The notes beneath the pieces are model-generated. The model had not been told where the DNA came from. It worked only from the letters and a program-made list of their open reading frames with translations, and did no database searches. From contig NZ_JAHWGP010000039.1 of the NCBI RefSeq assembly GCF_020873915.1, forward strand, positions 1 to 64,000: a stretch of 64,000 bases of DNA. Reading direction: 5' to 3'. Position numbers and translations under genes: made by a program. Source of the DNA: Streptomyces sp. DH5 (GTDB lineage Bacteria > Actinomycetota > Actinomycetes > Streptomycetales > Streptomycetaceae). The number at the start of each line of letters is the position of its first letter. Positions within the stretch are counted from its first letter, which is position 1. Positions 62,401-64,000 of the stretch are shown in pieces.

Positions 62401-64000
62401 CGGAGTTGAAGCCTCTGGCTCCGGAGTTGAAGCCTGCGGCTCCGGAGCTGAAGCCCCCGGCTCCGGAGCGCAAACCCCCGGCCCCGCAGCCGGACCCGCC
62501 CCAAGGGGACGGCAAGAAGGACGCCGTGCCGGAGAGCGACAGCGGTCGGGCGAGAGGGCGCCGGGTTCCGGTGCCCGGCACGGGGGAGTGCCTCCTGTAC
62601 TCCCTCATGGCCGGCGATCCCGTGCACGTCCGCAGCCGTCTGGGCGGCCTCGCCGTCACCGACCGCGCCGCGTACGACTGGCTCGGGGACCCCGACGCGG
62701 TCCGCGACGACCTGCGCCGTCAGGCCGGGACCGGCACCGGGACCGGCCCGTCGCGGGCCGCGCTCCGTGCCATGCGGTCCCACGTCGAGGACTACGTGCG
62801 CCGTAGCTCGGGGCGGCTGCACCCGCAGATCGCCGGCCAGTTCCGGCAGACGGCCGCCGACGCGTTCGCCGCACGGGTCCGGGAAATGAACCGGGCCGGG
62901 ATGCTCGCGCTCCTCGCCCACCACGACGTCCGGCGCGTCCCCGTCCCCGAGGCCCTCGACCCCGCCGATCTGCTCGAGCGGTACGTCGACGCCCGCTTGG
63001 CGTCGCAGCCCCGTGACCCGGCCGTCTCCCCCCAGGACGCCCGGGCCGTGCTCCGGGCGGAGGCCGAGGACCTGAGCCCGCGCCAGATGTTCGAGCACCT
63101 CGAGCGGCACGACCTGCTGCCGGCGCTCCGCGACCTCGACGACGTGGCACTGGGCCGGCTGCTCACCACCGCCTACACGCAGAGCGCCGCGCCGCTGGAC
63201 GACACGGAACTGCCCGCGCTCCTGGACGCCGTCGTCAACTGGGAGCGGAGCTGGGGGACGCCGGAGGGGGAGACCTTCCTGCCCCTCGCCGCGCACGCGT
63301 TCGACCTGCGGGTCGACGTGGTGCGGTCGCTCCCGTCGGGCCCCCGACGGGTCAGCGGTGCCGGGCCCGACAACGCCACGCGGCAGACGGAGGTCTACTA
63401 CAACGGCGTCGACCACTACGACGGCAGCGACGCCGGACCCCGCGACCGGTTCGGTGACCCGGTCCTCCCGAAACGGATCAAGGACGAGGAACGCGACCAG
63501 GACGGCGACGTACGGCTCAACCCCCTGTGGGTGCCGTTGGACGAGGTCGATCCCGACCTGCTGACCACCGGCAACCGGGACGCGGTGTGGCTGTACACGG
63601 TCACCGAGGACGGGCGGGTGATCCTCGGCACGGAGGACCTGAGCGGGATCGTCACGCCGGAGCAGTTCGACGCGCTGCTGGCGGGGATGCGGGAGAAGGA
63701 CCCCGAGCTGACGGCGGAGTCGCTGCGCAGGACGCTGGACGGGCTGGGCCACACCGGCATCGCCGCCGGTTTCGTCGACGCCGGCGGGGAGACGGCGGGC
63801 CGGACGCTGCCGGGCCGCAGCCGGGTGTCCGGCGAGTTCCGCTGGAACGAGAAGCTGCGTTCCTGGGTGGTGAACGACAAGTCGGGCCGCTACATGAGCG
63901 AGTCGGTCCGCCCGGGGCTGGACGCGGCGGAGGCGGCGGACTGGCTGACCAACGTGGCGGCCCTGTTCAGCGACCGACTGGGCGTCGTCGTCCGGACCGA
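47415..64000 (+). CDS. giant T7SS effector-like protein, lonely-Cys/OTU-like (3' end outside window)
   Basis: Open from ATG 47415 to the window end: at least 5,528 codons, no stop seen. Codon phase agreed at sampled points near 48.4, 52.0, 56.0, 60.0, 62.3 and 64.0 kb. Residues ~1-200: T7SS-type helical N-terminus (FPPGLREFIEVWVGANVA) with a hydrophobic segment near 120-175. ~316-740: Ser/Thr/Asp-rich linker. ~764-1572 and ~1762-2575: two copies of a module, each with a His (1105, 2103) and a Cys (1152, 2150) exactly 47 residues apart. ~2710-4100: beta-rich region of unknown fold. ~4457-4716: coiled coil. ~4740-4950 and ~5045-5340: OTU-like domains, the first with Ala4763 for the catalytic Cys, the second with Cys5059 and His5334. 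No Sec signal. Streptomyces relatives are called lonely Cys domain proteins. Likely a secreted effector; this is inference. Confidence 0.85.
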   Translation, partial: MAIMFPPGLREFIEVWVGANVATGNEDRGFDSRNPYKRLADDVRDLSDAMKGAISTAGNSLPPRIAQEFVAAMKLFVDDNGQNHLQKFSDELRDLGAQQVNRSIKLSEAKYQILLEFILMNIELALIAALAVFTGGTSLTEIAIQKARTALTILLILQRLGRAVPTPLSVLLEAIQEAFVAFASQLISMTAPDDPERRRTKFDWTEIGQSAVAGAFAGLFGGVFGEIGGRFINKYFKNNNFWKEVSELPFSFVNEGQAETFAEAFTGLIFLGTFTLNPGTFLSAGLSGLIFEAASTGAEFGGKFVYKNYFQNTGSGDVNGLPGGDSGNGGTSAGGDRYEYENRYDGAHDGGSTHQDLYGDTSDTYTSGGTHNVPYTSSGTYRDTYDDPVPSVGDTSDTASVLSDTSRISDVSSVFSDTSDVSSVSSVSSSSLPDYDTGHGVDDNTDAYGLPGATGTVKPSSSTTSPNTYEDAYRDSPVDVTDTDTVFSTLTPSVTRAPGTDWTGDTDDTLPVGGTATVGSSAPDLPSARTGGSDFTPDGTERQRSTDDDTTRSAPDGQQQQPNAQAPLATSTAPTPSTTASPGHASPNATAQSRPQTTPSGDPAVTAGTPNPDTADPDDIRTPAPEESGQSRPSSAVPRAETRTTSDDPEPYRPVRTESEDLTATTGSTAEPAPVLSREAPAAQPFTVDETPLSSRAPDGIPTGESSAPGSPDSVDMIMDWEDDQDASESEFGSEPESDPATEALYDRLLADVFGPAIGTSHLHPALRDTLAHLDQLRQTVPALRDGPLDLDALTRQVLLLDPAHPVTDAQRGELFRVAMDPEVESAGSLAALAAFHLELRGVLSPTQALTADDGGVWGRNWTNATIPDLDLTEVGKVARQPDGTLGRGDVQPAPWHRPGEPEPYVVMAEGDHRRIVVRGHDGAPRQVPVDVFAELLARDPRLAGLPPGTPVVLLVPDAGARGLDLPRRAADRIGRDVWAANGTVKVSPQRDPSQPHVVSLLFGQGLPRADWIRSTPGQVLDPAEREDAPEWEREMLSHSVVGDGGATIGRGVFEDAEAPRRIAVLKLATQSSELWHYNPVTKDAVKDDEPVPFAGKPAYVFSAHARPGAVRVPTTTDPRHHTHQRETGRMLRRRPSLARLPEDHAVLMEACSSARPPGVVRTRRGIDDTFVPDPLAVVSESQHVANETGRTTYGGTHMVSFATLPDGKFVHRLYTDSRGRRGQWVEHRPEPDGDLLDDRARAAGLHTDPARPVTDATRERALRLVRALRLAFGAAIEDDSRYGDLLAGIGALETMRAADPALRDLGPFSMDLFERAAHARRPGVTGPDAYRDLLTDAAGAVRGQPGAVLSDFVTLPHVTAAAQRLGGLTEQELDTEAARVLRLADGPAAVGEPERARLFWATVKALEWESRTPDPDALTGRVLHLDRPDPARRPELLHLVAQAAAVGADVDDPTELGAFHLETLGALAPQTRLLDLNGVPTGRRWSPAPPDAATTTLTDRVVVAAPQQGGGYRAVGQESPPWSAPGRMPAYLVWAGGGRDHLLMTLPGGFRARVPYDEVAELLARDPVLNTRPEDTTDIVLAVPRAAPTASTGPVGGGTPDTDPRAVVGAGTGRTVWASQGNVSLAPTGPSRPYVPSLLLSAPGRPVAADWAAVRPGDLTAPRTGDTGVDDVTFADRHGSEDPSEPPAALAGLLDPGPVGGPDTPLPSLDGVLDVLDAPLPDHQDDDADGDRAREPAPEEARYRELPADVHGPGILSDSRYPALRDGLARLDRLRPVDPLFGPTPLDLDRVARTVLLLDHSAPVSDAQRGELFRVATDPAAESAGSLAALTALHLRRQGVLSPTHAMTTGLDGRPRGRDWTTAHVPDLDLTNTGRTALRSDGTLERGDVTTAPWHRPGEPEPYVVRADGNHEHIVVRGYDGAPREVPLDVFAELLALDPELAALPADVPVVLLVPGAGARGLELPRRAADRAGRDVWSADGGVDVNAQQDPSLPHVVSLRGVRGRPRPHWIRSTPGQVLDPTEAANAPLWEQWTLSHTIVTDRGPIGRGVFRDTEHAQVFEDIRHATTATDLYHHDRVSGEWTKDDQPVPFAGKPVYVFAAHGLPGETRVPTLANPDHRTRQERTGGMLKRRPSLARLPEDHAVVMEACFSAAPPSVIRMRRGVHDLFAPDPLGAVSESQHVANETGRTVYGGTHVLGFTRRDGKVVHQMVTDSRGRRGRWVEHRPEPAGALLDDRARAAGLHTDPVGPASEAVGERTLRLVRALRLTFGAEIEDDSRYGELLRGIGALDAMRHADPALRDVVPFSLDLFERAAREIRAAEHADVDGEPGPDAYRDLLARAADVVSLDPGAVLTDFVTLPHVTNVAEGLAGLPEQDVNDEAAHVLGLDPDRTVIGAPERARLFWATVKALEWESRTPDPVALTGRVLHLDRPDPSRVPELLDLVARAAAAGADLDNLTELAAFHLELLGALSPDTGLFDDKGVLAGRHWARGSSALKVDADSAFVMAATRDGGHRPLYRARMPWTTDTTGPTPYLVWGETGAAHLTMDLPGGLRVRVPYEEVAELLARDPGLNAHPQDADIVLATSPTTPVVQPAPEARSVLGTGTGRGVWTSPGAMGLLAQDDPSRPHVLALLPLGDGARQWDRDWSVVRPAPRTSTSTPGTTLAPGSTPAPGVTTVTTTTAPPPASPDAPRLDPAMEPPPVRRTPTRFEDGRRMPAYVDDLRSLLPSDLSPAELEQLLAGPGTFGQSTVVLRGYEQALDAIDRELGSRPDARPEDGARLLDDVRQTLRDKPKTLADGKGRPFPYVTADGKKRVLWVRARHYGNWTPFDDGVGDSTKIDSMHRAAAAFGLTKNMQANSQYGFGGPIGPAGSAAFSGFGRLAVRFGFIDKVGYTLTDQRMNQMETRTLDKSRAYLDDIHYEMRVTDAAGREITGTDTRTDKSGTDTRTETGTGTRTEPAPPARFAFGIRGGLRVRLPDSVTRMPEPGRIPRTMTLDRDSQYRFVRIEGFGPVAAIRDWAAARIGALPGTSAYTELDSFFSGDSFQRHGGTMARGRITTPQLFADDKKKSPLGAFVVEELIPLSAVLVGETDQAEMRDINTSTVRSERSRAHGRSLLLQAVAGPALNFHDPGTAPFDLRLQLGPTLQASFAKTWSAGLGAAGTLKSAGQVKGPRTALYLVVKSVRVRRSGDDAPPTRFLTWSLDRMTSSEARRLAGWDDGTTFALRNGVAPPFVPAYLTVDRPRTLGMHRVKELAFDDGRRTRVTPDAADGVGRTLLDAFADDVVDAISHLRQGLVVPLDQLLPPDLPKGWRARLGELLERDPDRVLRAAQSLPVPPRWTDPVKYRIALQNTLQVLGVLSQQNVTGNLEGLTTVGLPIRLTDPDSVGQTYYTVRVHGTLTGRRYEGRDDSEGMRFSAQGVDRIDGQTSAKRGLDLGFEGTFSGRDNNVDDLAGLPRNTLGLTLGVRGGWQWETETGFGSTVTNEPMSVSNQPTHLYRYDLSLTAAMSGYWRPRGLIRGLGLGLPGLLVLDEPVNVLFGRTPQGHLRGGGPRTGQVLIGVPVQHTPDADPHADGAPNPYLSDESAPAHMTTEGALALAKGDLVLPADPGASRPAGRLADRGTEQFKAFRQHPFVIVNMVVSPVLLAEVDRVLGAASGNAWQLTKEGAATRDAIVRSFTPQSLTSGFDQSSGPLGLVGSGLLGKGPYGELWGTFRYATTAGNLRALTPSMSMDTEMTLGGTRQAAGKVSNATGFVFGGQLVYSVAQNPGHGLMGAYGLVANPVSTSHARSRSVVRTVVADMNRKGFTHQVLVAGDVQHWFALFTSRLGTGRTGTAAAARTFVPSLFAGAAGTALTSQGGLLGHLPEKSAHRMGLIDDGMGDVPRYTGRSWTPQPWMRGTAFGTYAVNPLDPTDALLAFDRRIGRLGLDDESRERIRQLVTARATRALKGEMTTTAPSTPVSAGGWGWDSVRIGSRQVRARVELIPGTPVFEGLDHSAELEENRRAIETAQENSEASSGADLGLLTSQLVYTGNTQVPAAGPTYTEGGSNRKTVSSSHTVTTVTIYRAASTEPHAEVVTPYRMRITLEADDTPHTGAPAEPEPAEGKPTALDRFRGRLRIVEEGDVGELREHVPLSLMEPVRSGEAEGTGRLLPAPDPAADPALAAPPRPIPLSRAGEELTVRHGDGVVRPFTFPENGMHPRGIIGTENIRTAGELLLTKAYDVGFPLQTLEGEDGPDTAALTDLLRRTRRTGLTRLGTGSAQALEDGTSSTAVTAFFPRTTEPGGYQVAGLTEKSLLGTDTGQLSLRSAPDFSRALLLTVADGKKLEVLRRYGDNAGTSSSVEHGQSSSLGGAFLYDSPNAGLNQIGAFGPGPNDLDGDGMPVGDDHLTSRNLKPKTGRSFLFAVPATWIGVGDVHRNILDSKLANRVRGGTLARARSGPQAMRSEAYLVTWIREDVARELRIITDANFPERVSKAWDAVEKASKAWVDADKAYWKKRRASGGLRADLDAAQTALDKADRVARAAMRPVDLARADADAADTALRQAESDARRDHELADGAVAAAQAEVDAFAENEYGAAPEHDGWAEVLREEEDAALARLADAREAAGKLREAAGLRLDTARTEKAAADARLDAALLSARVPGRDLDAATTRRDTARDAFETRRAELDALRDTAEKAAAEYHRVRSGADQLTRWHRLAATAEGREELDGLAEPPEVTYQAPPKAPAAKPPAPPRYTRKAEGPSTVLTSPTNETYTLQDVPEDGDAFFLALAQGLERVAPGLLAAQGIDLAGPRAMSEMRRRMASWLTDHADEDLLAAVAPDHTDAFSAEEIAAAGLDLGTDTPARREFDGLGGLIPHVADLPPEVRANLAITQLLRRGDAPSEGGWNHGAADLLPLLAARTFGVRVTVVGSDGGFQDFAPEDPTGLGSLQGLVGASPHSGAHVVLSLDNRHYQLALPTSPDPKPDPEPKPPAPGPGPELKPAAPELKPLAPELKPAAPELKPLAPELKPAAPELKPPAPERKPPAPQPDPPQGDGKKDAVPESDSGRARGRRVPVPGTGECLLYSLMAGDPVHVRSRLGGLAVTDRAAYDWLGDPDAVRDDLRRQAGTGTGTGPSRAALRAMRSHVEDYVRRSSGRLHPQIAGQFRQTAADAFAARVREMNRAGMLALLAHHDVRRVPVPEALDPADLLERYVDARLASQPRDPAVSPQDARAVLRAEAEDLSPRQMFEHLERHDLLPALRDLDDVALGRLLTTAYTQSAAPLDDTELPALLDAVVNWERSWGTPEGETFLPLAAHAFDLRVDVVRSLPSGPRRVSGAGPDNATRQTEVYYNGVDHYDGSDAGPRDRFGDPVLPKRIKDEERDQDGDVRLNPLWVPLDEVDPDLLTTGNRDAVWLYTVTEDGRVILGTEDLSGIVTPEQFDALLAGMREKDPELTAESLRRTLDGLGHTGIAAGFVDAGGETAGRTLPGRSRVSGEFRWNEKLRSWVVNDKSGRYMSESVRPGLDAAEAADWLTNVAALFSDRLGVVVRT
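49704..55140. repeat. duplicated ~2.4-kb coding modules in the giant gene
   Basis: Copy 1 spans about 49704-52130 and copy 2 about 52698-55140. Matching points lie 2,994 bp apart at the start (HPALRDTLAHLDQL / YPALRDGLARLDRL) and at the Cys, and 3,009 bp apart near the end (VPYDEVAELLARDP / VPYEEVAELLARDP). So the copies are collinear with only a 5-residue insertion. Each half also repeats an EVAELLARDP / DVFAELLARDP motif, which suggests an older internal duplication. Confidence 0.9.
62337..62483. repeat. seven 21-bp repeats encoding a PELKPAA heptad
   Basis: Seven in-frame copies of CCGGAGTTGAAGCCTGCGGCT-type units encode PELKPAA/PELKPLA alternately and end in PELKPPA and PERKPPA. They form a Pro/Lys-rich spacer between the two OTU-like domains of the giant protein. 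Confidence 0.92.

Noticed and set aside
57824-62806. Open plus-strand frame of 1,660 codons in another phase
   Set aside because: Arg/Pro/Gly-rich with no motif. It overlaps the OTU-like and coiled-coil coding phase of the giant gene, which is better supported.
47415-64000. Several separate genes or a frameshifted pseudogene in place of one giant ORF
   Set aside because: Codon phase stayed the same at sampled points from 47.4 to 64.0 kb, and repeated modules are spaced by multiples of three. No complete other-phase gene with motifs was seen.

Overview
The window reads as high-GC actinomycete chromosome, most likely Streptomyces. GC is very high, GTG and TTG starts are frequent, genes are often joined by 4-bp ATGA/GTGA overlaps, and the gene families (DUF1990, EF-hand mini-protein, AAWKG-type and lonely-Cys-type proteins, actinobacterial type VII secretion genes) are typical of that genus. 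No tRNA, rRNA, insertion sequence or CRISPR array was seen.

Left part (1-24,068), mostly ordinary chromosome. It starts with a G-rich 36-bp tandem repeat, followed by a DUF1990 protein and a secreted thermolysin-type (M4) protease. Four ABC exporter half-transporters follow on the minus strand and form two heterodimers. Divergent from them is a DrrA/DrrB-like ABC pair with a NarL-type two-component system. Then come a glycogen debranching enzyme (glgX), two paralogous lipoprotein L,D-transpeptidases, an enoyl-CoA hydratase, a small histidine-kinase-like ATPase, a GNAT-like protein, an EF-hand protein, an F420/NADP reductase-like protein and a SorC/DeoR-type regulator.

Right part (24,065-64,000), a type VII secretion (ESX/T7SS) locus. 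An accessory block (T7SS-associated protein, a 1,197-aa protein with an ADP-ribosyltransferase-like C-terminus, and a membrane-anchored Cys-rich protein) is translationally coupled to the SorC-type regulator. The machine genes follow: a beta-helix/double AAA+ ATPase (EccA-like), mycosin MycP, EccC with three FtsK/SpoIIIE ATPase domains, EccD and EccB. EccE was not found. A substrate operon then runs from 42,060 past the window end: two Esx-like helical proteins, a small acidic protein, an AAWKG-type protein with a very long charged helix, a YbaB/EbfC-like protein, a WXG-type protein, and a giant gene.

The giant gene starts at 47,415 immediately after the stop codon of the WXG-type gene and is still open at 64,000 (at least 5,528 codons). 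By eye it contains a T7SS-type helical N-terminus, a Ser/Thr/Asp linker, two copies of an ~810-residue module spaced ~998 residues apart with a candidate caspase-like His/Cys pair, a long beta-rich middle, a coiled coil, and two OTU-protease-like domains. The first OTU-like copy has Ala where the catalytic Cys should be. In a by-eye translation only three cysteines were noticed in the whole fragment, and each lies in one of these predicted active sites. I read it as a secreted or surface-deployed T7SS effector and the most interesting object in the window; this is inference from sequence motifs only.
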